A stretch of 64,000 nucleotides of DNA from Anopheles merus. Taxonomy: Eukaryota > Arthropoda > Insecta > Diptera > Culicidae. Location: assembly GCF_017562075.2 (NCBI RefSeq), contig NC_054083.1:42143255-42207254 (forward strand). Direction: 5' to 3'. Both the position numbers and the translations under genes were made by a program. The notes under the pieces were generated by a model. The model was not told the DNA's origin. It was given only the letters and a program-made list of their open reading frames with translations, and searched no databases. Below, one piece after another: positions 1 to 12,168 of the stretch (position 1 is its first letter; the number at the start of each line of letters is the position of its first letter).

Positions 1-5
1 CAACG
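1..5 (-). CDS. MED23: MED23 coding exon 3 (first bases only)
   Basis: A 68-nt intron (6-73) ends in a pyrimidine-rich stretch and TTTCAG. The five bases left in the window complete Cys663 and give Val664, which matches the LCVES segment of human MED23. The exon continues beyond the left edge. Confidence 0.8.
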
Positions 6-2177
6 CTGAAATTGAAAGCGGGAACAAAATTACGTTTCTCTTTGCTGCTACAGAACTGCGCTGCAAAACTTACCATGAGTGTAGCTGCATCTGATTCGTG
101 TGCGGTACAGAGGCGAGCGAGTGAAGGTGTGTCAGCAGCTGCACGCGATAGTGCGAGTGGATGTGGTGCATCCGGTAGGAGAACATCTCCAGCAGCGTGT
201 ACAGTATGCCCCACGCTTGCGATTTAAATACCTGCGGCAGCAGCTGCCCCAGAAAACCCTTTATCCCCAGCGACTCGATCTCGGTGTACACGAGCAGGCG
301 CGAGTACGTTTCCACCAGTGCCGGCGCCATGTTGTTTCCGTTCGGGATGGAGCTTTTGTTCTGCGCCTGCTTGATCATGTGCATCACGATGCTGTGTATG
401 AGCGACATCTTGCTGTGGATCGTGAGGCTGTCCAGGACGCGCATCGACAGCGGTGCCGTCGGCAGCGGCTGACCACCGCCTACCATGTTCGCCTGCGGGT
501 TTTTACTATTGCCCAGTATCGTATCGATCAGCGCCTGCATGGGGCGGGAAAAGTAATCCGTCTGCGTGGAGTACGCATTGCACAGCAGCGCGAACCGATA
601 CTCGGACCCCATAAACAGGGTCGGATTGTTGCTCGGCATGGCCAGATGCTGCAGGTACTCAAAGTGTAGCCGCAGCGCAATCGGCACCGGTCGATTGATG
701 TTGTAGTTTTCCGTCTGGGCGCGCTTCATCAAATGAATCCAGATGCAGGTCGGTGCCATCTGGTGGGTGCAGTTGGGATTGTTATTGTCCGGCACTGGCA
801 GCGGTTCCTTCTCCGGGTACAGTATATCGTACAGCTTCAGTATCGGTAGAAAGTTCAGTATCGAGTGCTTCTGTATACTGCCCGATATGTACTGCAGAAA
901 CACCCACATCAGATGATCCCGCCCACGGCGCAGATTCCGCACCGCCAGCTTCTCGTGCAGCGTGTTCACAATGTTCTGAAACGTTGCAAACTGAAACAGC
1001 ACGAAGTAAATCAGCTGCGAGCTCAGGTGCAGCCAAATCCACTGCGTGTGGCTCTGGTCGCCCTCGTGCTCATTCATCCCCGTTCCACCGGCCGCACCCT
1101 GACCGCCCTGCGCTGCCTCCTTCTCCGAGCACTCCATCGCGTTCAGCACCAGCCACACGAGCTGCTCCTCCAGGGCGGCACACTTTTGCTTCTGCTGCTT
1201 CTGGAAGTTCAGCATCGAGCAGACCATGTCGCGCGAGTACGGCTGCTGCAGCACGAACCGCAGCAGGCGGGCCTGCGGCTGCAACAGCTCCTCGTCGTAC
1301 GGTAGGTTCCCGCGCAGCGACAGCTTCAGCGTGTCCGGATCGAGCTTCCACGGGATGATGAGATTGTCCGCGTACGACGAATGCTCCACGATCGGCAGCA
1401 TCGCCGAGTGGCCGATGATCGACAGCATCTGCGCGACCGACACAAACTCCTCGATAAAGTTCGCGGTCAGGTTCGAGACGCGCCAGTGCATGTTTTGGTA
1501 GTCCGTCTTCTTGATCTCGTTGATGATGAAGTACGCCGGCAGCAGGCACGCGTTCCGGTTGAAGATGTGCTCGATCAGCTCGACCAGCTCGAGCAGCTGG
1601 GGCAGTATGTTAACGCTCACGCTGGCCGGGAACGATAGCGCCTTCTCCTTGCAGCACTTCATGATTTCCCGCACGCCCTTGTAGTCCACGCCACCGATCA
1701 CCTTCCGGATTAGGCGGAACGCCTCGATCCAGAAGCACGGGTTCTTGTACACCAGCTTTTCCGAGCACATCAGCTGATCGCACAGCAGCTTGGCCGGTAT
1801 GATGTTCAGCGCCACCATCCGGTTCATCACCTGCAGATAGTTGTGCACCCGGTTCTGGTGGTTGACGCTCGCCACGTACCCCAGATAGTTCCGGATCGCT
1901 GCCTCCTTCGACTCGGGCGCCATCGCACCGAACAGCGTGCCGATCTTCTTGTACCCCTCCTCGGTCTTTTTACGCTGCTCCTCCTCATCGAAGTTGGGGA
2001 CAATGTTTTTATCCTCCTGCAATGTAAATGTGTATGTGTTTGGAGAAGAAACTCTCAGCGCGTCTGCATCGTACACCGGACCGAAGTAAACAGGCGGTGG
2101 CGATGAGGCGGCCCTCTTACCACCGCACTTACCACGACTTCCTCGAACAGCTTTACAATCCTTAAATCAGCAGACAT
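1..2177 (-). CDS. MED23: Mediator complex subunit 23 (N-terminal half, runs off left edge)
   Basis: MED23 (Sur2/CRSP130) is a tail-module subunit of Mediator, the nuclear complex that links activators to RNA polymerase II. I join complement(1..5, 74..2016, 2133..2177). The start is the ATG at 2177, giving MSADLRIVKLFEEVV, whose FEEVV matches the N-terminus of animal MED23. Exon 2 carries family signatures: IGGVDYKGVR, RNACLLPAYF, SWKLDP-like IPWKLDP, QPYSRDMVC and YRMHHI. Residue 663 is split across the last visible junction and reads Cys-Val, as in human MED23. About 664 residues are visible; the human protein is about 1,370, so roughly half is present. A Gly-rich, low-complexity insert (GGQGAAGGTG) lies near residue 350. 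It is divergent to yki. Family identity is secure; only the part beyond position 1 is unseen. Confidence 0.97.
74..2016 (-). CDS. MED23: MED23 coding exon 2
   Basis: A 1,943-nt exon encodes residues 16-662 plus two bases of codon 663. It opens with EDKNIVPNF right after the acceptor and ends at a GTAAGT donor (73-68). It holds almost all of the recognisable MED23 similarity visible here. Confidence 0.97.
2133..2177 (-). CDS. MED23: MED23 coding exon 1
   Basis: This 45-nt exon encodes the first 15 residues and ends in phase 0 at a GTAAGT donor (2132-2127 on the minus strand). The 116-nt intron to exon 2 ends with a TTGCAG acceptor. Longer in-frame N-terminal extensions of exon 2 read through this intron and do not resemble MED23. 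Confidence 0.9.
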
Positions 2178-2307
2178 TCTGAGGCTGTTTTACAACTTTT
2201 ACATACTATTTCATACAGAATTGATCAATTTTCACGCACAATTTGTAGCAAAGCGGCACAACGCGCCGCTACCGGACGATGTAAACAAAGCTAGCGGTGG
2301 GCGGAGC

Positions 2308-2462
2308 TAGTGATGGCCAGATGGTTGAGATTGATTCCGGAGCAGAACGAAACTGTTCCAGGAATGGAATGACTCCCATCCAATGAAATGGAACAGACGT
2401 TCCGAAAAGTCCGTTTGAATCTTAAATTTGATCTTTCTTTCTTATCTGATATTTGGCCACTA
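2308..2462. mobile_element. Possible relic with TAGTG-type ends
   Basis: The left end TAGTGATGGCCAGAT and inverted right end TAGTGGCCAAAT are similar apart from a 2-base gap. The interior has irregular GGAATG/ACTCC repeats. No target duplication is visible. It lies just upstream of the MED23 start. Confidence 0.22.
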
Positions 2463-3069
2463 ATATCGTATTAATCGATGTCAACCGAAAACACACATTC
2501 CTTTAATTTAGATTTAAAAAAAATTAAATGGTCTAAATTGTGCTATTATATGATTCTTAATTCCACAACAATATCTAAAATAAGTAAGTTATTGATATAC
2601 AAACCCCCTTCAGAACCTCAACCCCCTCTATTAACAAAAAAAAAACAATCAGCTCTAAACCCCACAACAATAACAAACACATTAGCAAACGGATCTTCGA
2701 ATTCAAATCCCCCAAATCAAAGAGGCAACAAGATAAACCGGGCAAAAAGAATCTACGAAATAGGTCACGTTGTAGGTCAATGCCTTGTGCTTTGACCATC
2801 ATCACCGCAGTTTCCTCCTTCATGTCTCGTCGTCCATAAAGCGAAAGACAGAGAGAAAGAAAGAAAGAGACAGAGAGAAAGAGAGAAAAAACCCATCATC
2901 TGACCATTCTGAAGATAACTCACGGGGCAGTACATTTGCATCGTGTTTGTTAAGCCTTCCATAAATAAACATACGGAACGGTGTTGCTCAATCTAATCAC
3001 GTTTCGAACAATCCTGTGCACAAAACAGTGCAAAAACCATGTCCGCGGCAAGCGATCATCTTGAGATTG

Positions 3070-3101
3070 TGCGTTCTTGCGCTTCATCCTGCAAGAACGC
3101 A
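3070..3101. repeat. Perfect 11 bp hairpin
   Basis: TGCGTTCTTGC (3070-3080) and GCAAGAACGCA (3091-3101) are exact complements around a 10-nt loop, in a GC-rich island of the MED23-yki intergenic DNA. Confidence 0.6.
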
Positions 3102-4114
3102 AACACTTGTCGCGCACCGCCGCCGCCTCCGATCTCTGGGCGCTCGTCCACCAGCGCCGCTCGAGACTGCCTAATGAGCGAAGAGCGAGCAAGAGCACTG
3201 GATGGCGCCTCGTTCCAGCCAAGATGGCTGGCGGTGAAATTGATGGCCGATCCTGCACGGAGGGGTCAGACACAATGGAGTATGGACCGGTGCCGATTTG
3301 CGGAGTGCCATTGGCTATATGATTGTCACAGGTAGTTTTTATGGTCGCAGTTAAAAATGGCTGTTAGACGTAACGTTTCGTCGTGTGTTTCATGCATTTA
3401 GTTTTGATAAGTATTAAAAAATGTACGACATTTAGTACACTTTTCTTAATTTATTATATTTTTTTTACATAGAACAATATTATATTTCCTCCATCATGTT
3501 TAGAATCGATGGTAAGAAGCAAACTCTTCCCCTTGATGATCGTGATGATCGCAACATATTACATACAGACACGTTGTGCGAGAAAGACGATAAAAGAACG
3601 TCATCATATTCACGGCAACATGTATGTCGTCTGTGAGTGTATGTGTGTTTCTTGGTTTAAGAAAAGATCCTCCGACCCCCGGGATACACCAAAACCGACA
3701 AAAAACCGAGAAGCCGTTTTGAAAGTGTGTTCGAGAACGTGACGTGAAATGAAGATGATGATCGGATGATGATGATGATGGTGTCCGATGAGGGGGCGCG
3801 CTTGGGAAAAGAGACGCATTCGATTGCGATTGCGTCCGAGCTCGTCCCAGCATTAGGATCACGGGCCGCACAAGGGCCTAACTGAGCCGCGGAGAGTGAG
3901 GAGAGTTCGAGACATGACGAAAGCAAAGCAGACAGACTAGAGAAGAGACATCCAGACCTCTGGGTGTCTCGAAAGTCAAAGCGACCGTGTTGCGGGCTGA
4001 GCAGCAAGAGCAGGAAACCATCAGCTAAAGCTACTCAACATCAGCAGCAAAAAACAGCCCAAAGGTACATCCAAAGTCAGATAAAATGTCCGCTTTTTTA
4101 GAAAAGAGCAGGGA

Positions 4115-4129
4115 GGAGAGAGAGAGAGA

Positions 4130-4175
<46 letters not shown>

Positions 4176-4185
4176 GAGAGAGAGA
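4115..4185. repeat. (GA)n microsatellite
   Basis: About 70 bp of GA repeats with two GGGA interruptions lie in the region upstream of yki. Confidence 0.9.
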
Positions 4186-5763
4186 AAGAAGAGGAAAAAA
4201 GCACTATCGAAGGAATGGAATAAATAACCTGTTTTTCTACCTGCCAGTGTTGTTTGTGATATGTGTGTTTGTAGCTGCCGTGATTTTAGTACCGATCCCA
4301 TACCGAAGCGAACACTTATGCACATACGCGCGCACACACACATACACGTACTTCTATCTATATATTTAGCTTTGGTGAATGATAAGATATATATCAGGAA
4401 GAGAAACTAATGTCTATTTGAATAAAAATTAGTTAAAAAGTAATTTTATTAGAAAAATCAGCTTGCAACATCAATGCTAGAACTTGCTGTAATTCTCAAT
4501 GCAAACACACCTTGGGTGCAATCAACATTTCTCTTGCAACGTTCAGATGCTGTCTCGCACGTAGGGAGAAGGGTGTAGGAAATACAGTCAATACAGCAAA
4601 CGAGGAACGAGACCAGCATAGTAATGCGTTAGTAAAAGAGCACCATCGACAACCTAAAGGACGGAGAAAGAGAGAGAGAAAGAGTCAGAGAAGGAAATCC
4701 CCCTTAATCACAGGTCGCACCTGTGTGCTGGGAAGAAGAATGGTGTTTAGAAGCGAAGAAAAAACAGCACACACACACACGCACACATACAGCAAGAAGT
4801 CCTACAGTTCAAAGGGCTTTCCTTCTCTCAGCCTACCTTTCTTGCACCCAACGCACTCGCTCAGAGGAGCACGAAGAAGAACAAAAAAGGGTGTAAACCC
4901 TCTCACATGTACACTCCTACAATAAACATTACACAGCAACAACTACAACCACATCGAGAAAAAATCAACCAAGCAAGCGCTCACATGCGCAACGCCACAT
5001 GCAACAGGTTCACCTCTCGCGCCTCCCCGATGTGCACATACCTGTATTGTTTGTGTGAGGTCTCTGATAAGTTTGGCGATAAGCCTCCGCCTCCTCCTCC
5101 TCCCACCTCCCGCCTCTCCAAGCGCAGCGCCCGAACCCGAACCAAACGCGAGCAAAGCGGCGGGAGCGGGTTCGAACGGACCCAGCGCGGCACCGTGCGG
5201 TCACTCGTGTTGCCGGAGTCGCCGCAGCTCGTCCGAAGTCATTACGGTGCGGTGTAGCAGTGTGTTTCGAGTTTTGTTTGCGCTTCAAAAGCCTCCCAAA
5301 AAACCGCAGCTTAGTTGTTGGTGATCAAAAATGGTGACGGATCGTTCGAACGACGATCGGCATTAGAAAAAAATAGGCAAATAAATGAAGAAAGAAGGTT
5401 CGTTAATCGTCCGTTTGGCCCTTTTAGTCGGAGTTGATCATATCGTAGCAGCAGTTTGTTGTGCAGCAGAAAAGTGCTACAGCAAGAACCGTAAAGAGAG
5501 AGACAGAGAGAGAGAGAGAGAGACAGTGTGTGTGAGTCCAGCGAGTGAGTTCCTATTGGGGGGAGTGCTACTTGCTGGATGCTGTGGAGTCGCTCGATCT
5601 TTCTCACCCTCGGCCCAGCTCGATCCGCCTCATTCGTGTCCGTGTGCTCGGGGCAGTGCAAAGTGGTGTGTTTCTGCTGCTTCTACTGCTGCTGAGTAAG
5701 AATCGTGCCCGTTTCTCCTCCTCGCTTACAATTTGGCCGATGGAGAAAGAAAAAGCTCCAATG

Positions 5764-5845
5764 TGATGTGTTTGTTTGGCAGCATTAAGGTAGTGTTTAT
5801 AATTTATCATAAACACCAAACACATCACTGTGCGAGCGCACAGTG
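5764..5845. repeat. Paired inverted repeats upstream of yki
   Basis: TGATGTGTTTG (5764-5774) and GTGTTTAT (5793-5800) together match the contiguous complement at 5809-5827. This gives 19 base pairs with an 18-nt bulge and 8-nt loop. A second stem, CACTGTGC/GCACAGTG (5826-5833/5838-5845), abuts it. Confidence 0.6.
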
Positions 5846-7138
5846 TGACGAAATCCAAATCCAAGCGAGGTTGGAAAGAGAAAAAGTGAACCAACGAAGC
5901 AAAAAAACAAAAAAGCCAAACAAACACACAACAACCACCACGTCAACAAGTCAGTCAAAAAGTCGTCGAAACGCACTTAAAAAGAGTGACAGCAAAATCT
6001 CGGCAAACCCAAAACCTGAGCACGGGTTGAATTGAGCAGAGAGAGTGAGGGAGTGAGAGAGCACCACCTCAGAAAACATTAATGGAAGAACAGGAAAGCA
6101 AGAGTCTGTGAAGTGTATTAAAGAGAGCTAAAAAGAGAAATAGAGAGAGAGAGAGAGCGTAAGCAGACATATGTGAGAGAATGCTCAAGTGTTGAAGTGC
6201 TGAACCGGGGCAGGCAAAGGTGCGTAAGTCCGCTCAGCCAGCGGGGGGGAAATAAGGGACGCAGCATAAGGGAGAAACCCCCGAAAAAGGGACATTGAGG
6301 CAGGTTGGAGAGGAGGTGGGTGAGTTGCGGCACGCTGGCGGAAGCACAAAACCTGTGTGCGGGCATGGTTGAGGTTCTGTCTGAGGTGGTTTCACCCGTA
6401 GAGCTGCGCGAGTTCGGCGGCGGATGGTAATGTTTCGGAGTCCGGAGTCTAGGAAAGAAAGGGGATCACCCATCCCCACCAGAAGGTTCAGAGGTCAGAG
6501 GTCACACGAAAATCTGCGCGGTTGCAGGGTTTTAAGCAGTGCGCGGATGGAACACGGTGTGTGTGTGTGTGTGTGTTTGTGTACGTAAAAGGTGGCCAGA
6601 AATATAACGCACCAAACGAGTGCGGGCGACAGTCTCAGATGGACGCACGGCCATCGCCACCGCCGCCAAATCACCCTTCCTTTCAAGAAAGATCGAACTT
6701 ACCACCCCAACCGCCTTTCGCCCGCCCTCTGCTGCGCGTCGTCGATCGGCAAGTGTGTGCGAGTGAGAGAGAGAGAGAGAGAGACAGCAAAAAAGTGTGG
6801 TTGGCAGCAGCAACTTCGTGACCTGTTGTTGTTGTTGCTGTTGTTGGCGACTGCGCATGTGTGCATGTAGGAAACGAAGGAAAGAAACACAAACCCACGA
6901 ACGAGAGCCGCAAGATATCGTCAGAAAATCTTATGCTCCGTTCATGTTGCGCTGTTTTGCGTGGCCCCGCTAAGAACAAGTGTGTGTGTGTGTGTTGGAA
7001 TGGGCGTACGTTTGAGCGTGTGTGTGTGCTTGATCACAGTTTGATTTGAGAGTGATTAAATCAGAAAAGCCCAAAAGAGCACGATCAAAGCGCACGATCG
7101 GGTGTGTCGAAAAAGAAAAACAACGCAATGTCGCAAGA

Positions 7139-7152
7139 GTGTGTGTGTGTGT

Positions 7153-7203
<51 letters not shown>
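7139..7203. repeat. Compound (GT)n-(GA)n microsatellite
   Basis: About 16 bp of GT repeats are followed by about 47 bp of GA repeats, upstream of yki. Confidence 0.9.
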
Positions 7204-7205
<2 letters not shown>

Positions 7206-7428
7206 CATTGCAGCATAGAATGATCCGGTGCGACTCGAGTTGATTTGCCATTAATCATGCACCCTTACTCCCTCAACCCACCCCCCCCCCCACAACTGTT
7301 TGGGTGTGATCTTCCCGCTTTACATGGGCTGCCTCCCTGGTGATCAACGTCACAACGCCTGCGGATGACGTTTACACATTCAACTGCACCGTGCAGGCGA
7401 TGGAAGAAGAAACAGAGAGAAGAGAGAA

Positions 7429-7467
<39 letters not shown>

Positions 7468-8213
7468 TCAAAAGAGCAGGAAAAAGTAAAAAAAGGTCCC
7501 CTCGAGCGCGCGCGCGTGTGTGTGTGTGTGCGTTAGGGGTTTGCTGAATTAGCAAATAAGCATTGGTGATGCGTGCAAACAACCCCCCCACCCGGGAGGG
7601 GGTAGTGAGTGGGCCACCCATACACTTTAGGACACTTTTTTTTTGTTAAATTACTTCTTTTGTTGTTGTTGTTGACGGAGACGCAATTCTATCACTCCCC
7701 CCCCCCCCCCCCTCCCACCTCCCAGTTGTTGTTGCCCATTAAAGTTGCGTTGCACAAAAAGGGGGTTGGTTGATCGATCGCGCATCGATGGCGACCACAC
7801 AAACACACCCACCCAACAAGCACTATTGTGTGTGTGTGTGATGGTTAGTACAATCGTACTAAAAGCCACCCCCATCTCCCTCTCTCTCTCTCGTTTCACC
7901 CCTTTTCCAACCCCGTTTTAAACGGTAGTTCAATTCTTCCCAACCCAAACCCTTGCTCGTACTGCAAGTGCACGCATTTTCGCGAGCCAGCACACACACA
8001 CATACACGCGCGGGATCGCACACACACACACTCCATGTTGGCGTCTTGTCTCTCACACACTCTGGTTTCAGCTTTTTTTTTCTTTTACGTGATCCAAAAG
8101 GGGCGCAAATGCGACTACGTAGACAGCAACAGACAGACAGCAGAAGTACGCACTGTGCTGGCCACTGTTGCTTGCTCTAAGCTGTACGTAGTAGTAGATT
8201 CCCACCCCTTCGA

Positions 8214-8216
<3 letters not shown>

Positions 8217-8260
<44 letters not shown>
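8217..8260. repeat. (CT)n microsatellite
   Basis: An uninterrupted 44 bp CT array. A complementary GA array follows at 8382-8412, so the two could pair in a transcript. Confidence 0.9.
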
Positions 8261-8262
<2 letters not shown>

Positions 8263-8379
8263 TATGCGCTTCGCTGTACTAGTGGTAGTAGTAGGCGCTG
8301 ATTTCCCGTTTGCAAACAGCAGCAAAGACGCACTCCGCCGTCCAACCCCACGAGAGCGCGAGAGATCATGTATGTGTGC

Positions 8380-8381
<2 letters not shown>

Positions 8382-8412
<31 letters not shown>
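8382..8412. repeat. (GA)n microsatellite
   Basis: A 31 bp GA array, complementary to the CT array about 120 bp upstream. Confidence 0.88.
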
Positions 8413-8413
<1 letters not shown>

Positions 8414-9768
8414 AAGCGAGTGAGAGCGTAATTCCAACACGCAGATTGAGCAGTTTTGTTGAGACGGGGGGAGGCGACACACAGCACCAACAGGCAGCTT
8501 TATTCGTTCGCGGGTACGCAGCCAGAGTAGAGCGTCGCCGTGTGTGTCGATCTCGAGATCCGCTCCGGCTCGCCTGTTTTTTTCTTTGCTTTGGACGGCG
8601 AAAGAAGGGATTTTTGTTTCGCTTCTTCAGCTTGGTGATCGAGTTTTCGGATTCAGGAACATATTACTTCAATCGAATCCGATCCAGTTTGCGTTGCGTT
8701 CAATGGAAAATTGTGTTTGAAAGGTGATTAGCTTTCGAGTGTGTTTGTTGAAAGTTGTGGTGTGCCATTCTGGGCTAATCGCAGTGCTGGTGGCTTGGAC
8801 GATCAATATTACGTGATATTGTGTATTACACTCGTACGAACAGCTCCCGCGTGATTTTGAGCCGAAAAGTGAAACAATTTCGTTTGCTTGCGTTTGCGTT
8901 GCAAGCAAAACATTTTAACTAATCATAGCAAAAATTACAAAGCAAAAAAACACATATTTAAGCATAGTAGGAAGATCCAACGTGTCTTGCCAAGTGCTTC
9001 CATAATGAAGTAAATTATTCTCACTCTGTCTCTCTCTCCCCCCATTTGGAATAGCAGATCCCGACCAGCACGACGAGCCGTGTGTGCTGTGCAGTTGCTG
9101 GTGATTTAGTTGTGAATCTGTGTGTGTGCAAATGATGATTAAAGAAGAAGAAGAAAAAATAATGTTTTGCAGCCGAATGCGTCTGTGAATGTGTGCATCC
9201 AGTGTCTGTGAAGTCGGTGCAGAAATTGAAGTAAAAAAATAATTGAAAACAAGCGGTAACGAAAACAACAACAAAAAAACGGTGCAACAAAACATCAGCC
9301 GAAAGGGCGCTGCGAAAACTTGTTCCTGCTAAACCGTTGCGCTGCCAATCCAAGCAGCCACCGTCAACTCCAGCAGTAGCAGCCAAGGCAGCAGCATCCC
9401 AGAGCTCGCCAGAGTGCTCCCTCGTTCCCCAACGGGCATCCCGCTGAAAGGCGCGCCAGTGTGAAAGATTCTAACGAAGCAAGCCGTGCGCTCGCTCTCT
9501 CGCAGCCCGGCCTCGGTACGGAGCATCCCCCCACAACATACACATATACACACCCAAACACACCAAGGTCCACACACCGGGACCTCAAGTGAAAAACCTG
9601 AATTCCCGCACCAAACCAAACGTCTCGGCGCACTGTTGGGTCGGGACGCCTAAAAGAGTTCGGCTTGGTTTGTCTGTATTCTTTCCTCCTTCTTCGGCGT
9701 TAGCAAAGTGATCGTGTGAGTGCGTGCGTGCTTTTGTGCTGTGTTGATTTCGCGTGCGTGCGTACAAA

Positions 9769-10592
9769 ATGGCATTCAACGGTGGTGCAGCGGGCAGCGG
9801 CAATGGCAGTGCAGCGGCAGCAGCAGCAGCCGCCGCCGTTGCAGCGGTGGCCGCCGACGAGAACGAGTCGACCGGCGCGAACAAGAAGAAGAACCTGATC
9901 ATACTGGTCGACAAGGATTCGAACGATAAGCTGAACGAGCTGTTCGACAAGGCGCTCAGCAACAAGGTGCCGCTCCAGATACCGTACCGCATGCGCAAGC
10001 TGCCCGAATCCTTCTTCATGCCGCCGTCGTCCGGCTCCAAGTCGCCGTCCGTGTCGCACTCGCGGGAAAACTCGGCCGACTCGGCGTTCGGCTCCGGCAC
10101 GACCATACTCGGCGGGGTGGCGGGCGTGGCGGCGACCGGCCCGAACGGGCTGCCGATCCATCACAGCCGCGCGCACAGCAGTCCCGCCTCGCTCGGCAAA
10201 ATCCCGGGCGGGATGAGCGGGCTCGGCGGGGGTGCGGTGGCCGCGGCGGCCGCCGCCGCCGCTGCAGCCGCTGCCGCCGGCGGCAATGGTGCCGGTGGCG
10301 GTAGTGGCGGTGGTGGTGGAGGTGGTGGTGGTGGGACTGGTGGAACTGGGGCGGCCGGTGCCAGCAAATCGGCCGCCGCACAGGCGGCGGCGGCGGCCGT
10401 GGCCGCCCAGAACGATGCGACCAGCCTGGGGGCGGCCGTGCTGCAGCAGGCGGCCCTGTCCAAGGCGGCGATACAGCATCTGCACAGCCGGGGCCGCTCG
10501 TACGACGTGTCGAACCTGCACGCGAACTTTGGCGAGCTGCCGCCGGGCTGGGAGCAGGCGAAAACACAGGACGGGCGCATCTACTACATCAA
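9769..10592 (+). CDS. yki: yki coding exon 1: TEAD-binding region and first half of WW1
   Basis: This exon encodes residues 1-274 plus two bases. It includes the TEAD-binding region, two HxRxxS sites, the Ala/Gly tracts and the first half of WW1 (ELPPGWEQAKTQDGRIYYI). It ends in phase 2 at GTAAGT. Confidence 0.97.
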
Positions 10593-11528
10593 GTAAGTAC
10601 ACGGGCAGTGGCAGGGTGTATGGCTTCCCGCGTGAGATTGTTCTCCAGGTGGGATGGGTGGGCAAACAACGGGGGAGGGGGGGGGGGGACCAGGGGCAGC
10701 TACCGACCCGAAGACAGTTGGGTGGCTTCGTTGAAGGTCGCACTCGGTGGTCTTCACTTTGGCAGCGTCAGCTGCAGCAAAACCCACCCTTTGTTCCCAA
10801 GGTCTCGCTCTCGTATGCTCTCTTTAATCATGGGATCAAGTTTAGTGGGATCAGTGACAGGAACAAACAGCTTGACACTTCGCCTACCTCAAGAAGTGCA
10901 ACTAATCCCGCACCCTTCAGCACAAACCATCGATTTCTAACCGCCTTTTACTGCAATGAAAACAACTACCCCAATCGTGGTGTTGCCGTCTTGGAGCACT
11001 CAAAAAGCTATAAAAAGATGAGATAAACATCCATAAAGAACTCTGGCTCGACTTGCTGCTAGTTATTAATTTAATATACCTCCCCCTCCCTTGTTTAATG
11101 ACACACCATAAACTGGTTCGATTCACGTGCAGCACCACCCAGTGTGGGTCCTCGAAACTACGACTCCTCTCTGCCACTCTCGCAAAACTGTCAAGTATCG
11201 CAGCTTTGCGCCATCTCCTCTCGCACCAAGTGCGCTGGCCGGGTACTTCGCTTCGAAGGGCGGCACAATTTGGCTCTTTGTTTACAACCCCCGTTCCGCT
11301 GTACCGTGTACGATTGCGTCAAGTCACGCCGTCACGCAAAACAGGGCGGCGCAAAAACAAAAGCAGAGGAAAAAGAGCAGACGCTAAAACCGAACGCGCA
11401 ACCGCACCGGAAAACCCATAATTTGGCACGCTTGGACACATGCACCGATGGGCACATATGTGCACAAGTGTTTTCACACGTCTTGCGACGGGTGCCCTGT
11501 GCATCGAACGGAGCAAATCGAACGGAAC

Positions 11529-11577
<49 letters not shown>

Positions 11578-12081
11578 GCTCTCTGTTTGTTTGTTTGAAT
11601 CATGTGAAGACTTCGTTTTGGTTGCTCCATTCCGGGCAACAAGCATAATTAAACCATTCACCAAGGCAGAACTAAGGCAGAACCGCCAACGAGCGCGACG
11701 ACTTGTACCGAGTGGAGATGGGACCAGTTTGAAGGTCAAAAGGGGGTTCTTTTGCCGTGAAACAATAGTTTTTTTTTTTTGGCAAGACACTTTCCCACAT
11801 TTGGGAAGTTGTCCAGGTTCGAATTCCAGAACACAATCGAGAAGAAGAATGAGTGCACTCACACCTGTGCAATCTTGCTGCTTTCCAAACGATCATTCAC
11901 GTGTCTGATAGTGTGCGGGAGATTGTGTGGATGACGGCGTTGTTCAAGCCTCACGTGTTGGGCAACGTTGGGCACTCTGGGGGAGCGAACAGAGAGCACT
12001 CCACAGGATAGACGCGTCAAGAGCGTACCCGAGGGTTGTGCACGACGGATGCACGTGTCTCGGTATCCGATACTCTGCGTC

Positions 12082-12168
<87 letters not shown>

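Larger units (their letters stand above)
2178..9768. other. Divergent MED23-yki intergenic region and probable yki leader
   Basis: This 7.6 kb separates the MED23 start from the yki start. No convincing protein gene is visible. It contains many GA/CT and GT/CA arrays, poly-C runs, and inverted repeats at 3070-3101 and 5764-5845. The MED23 promoter should lie just above 2177. The yki transcription start should lie somewhere to the right, and the stretch from about 8500 to 9768 looks like transcribed leader. I could not fix either start. Short reading frames at 3039-3335 and elsewhere lack supporting features. Confidence 0.5.

Noticed and set aside
3039..3335. 98-codon frame with AAACCATGTC start
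   Set aside because: Both strands are open over the same GC-rich stretch and no family is recognised, so it is described only as a curiosity.
9754..9768. Upstream in-frame extension of yki (RAYK before MAF)
   Set aside because: It would need a GTG start; the ATG at 9769 has a good ACAAAATGG context.
11800..11840. GGTTCGAATTCC resembling a tRNA T-loop box
   Set aside because: No matching A box, acceptor stem or anticodon arm could be drawn upstream.
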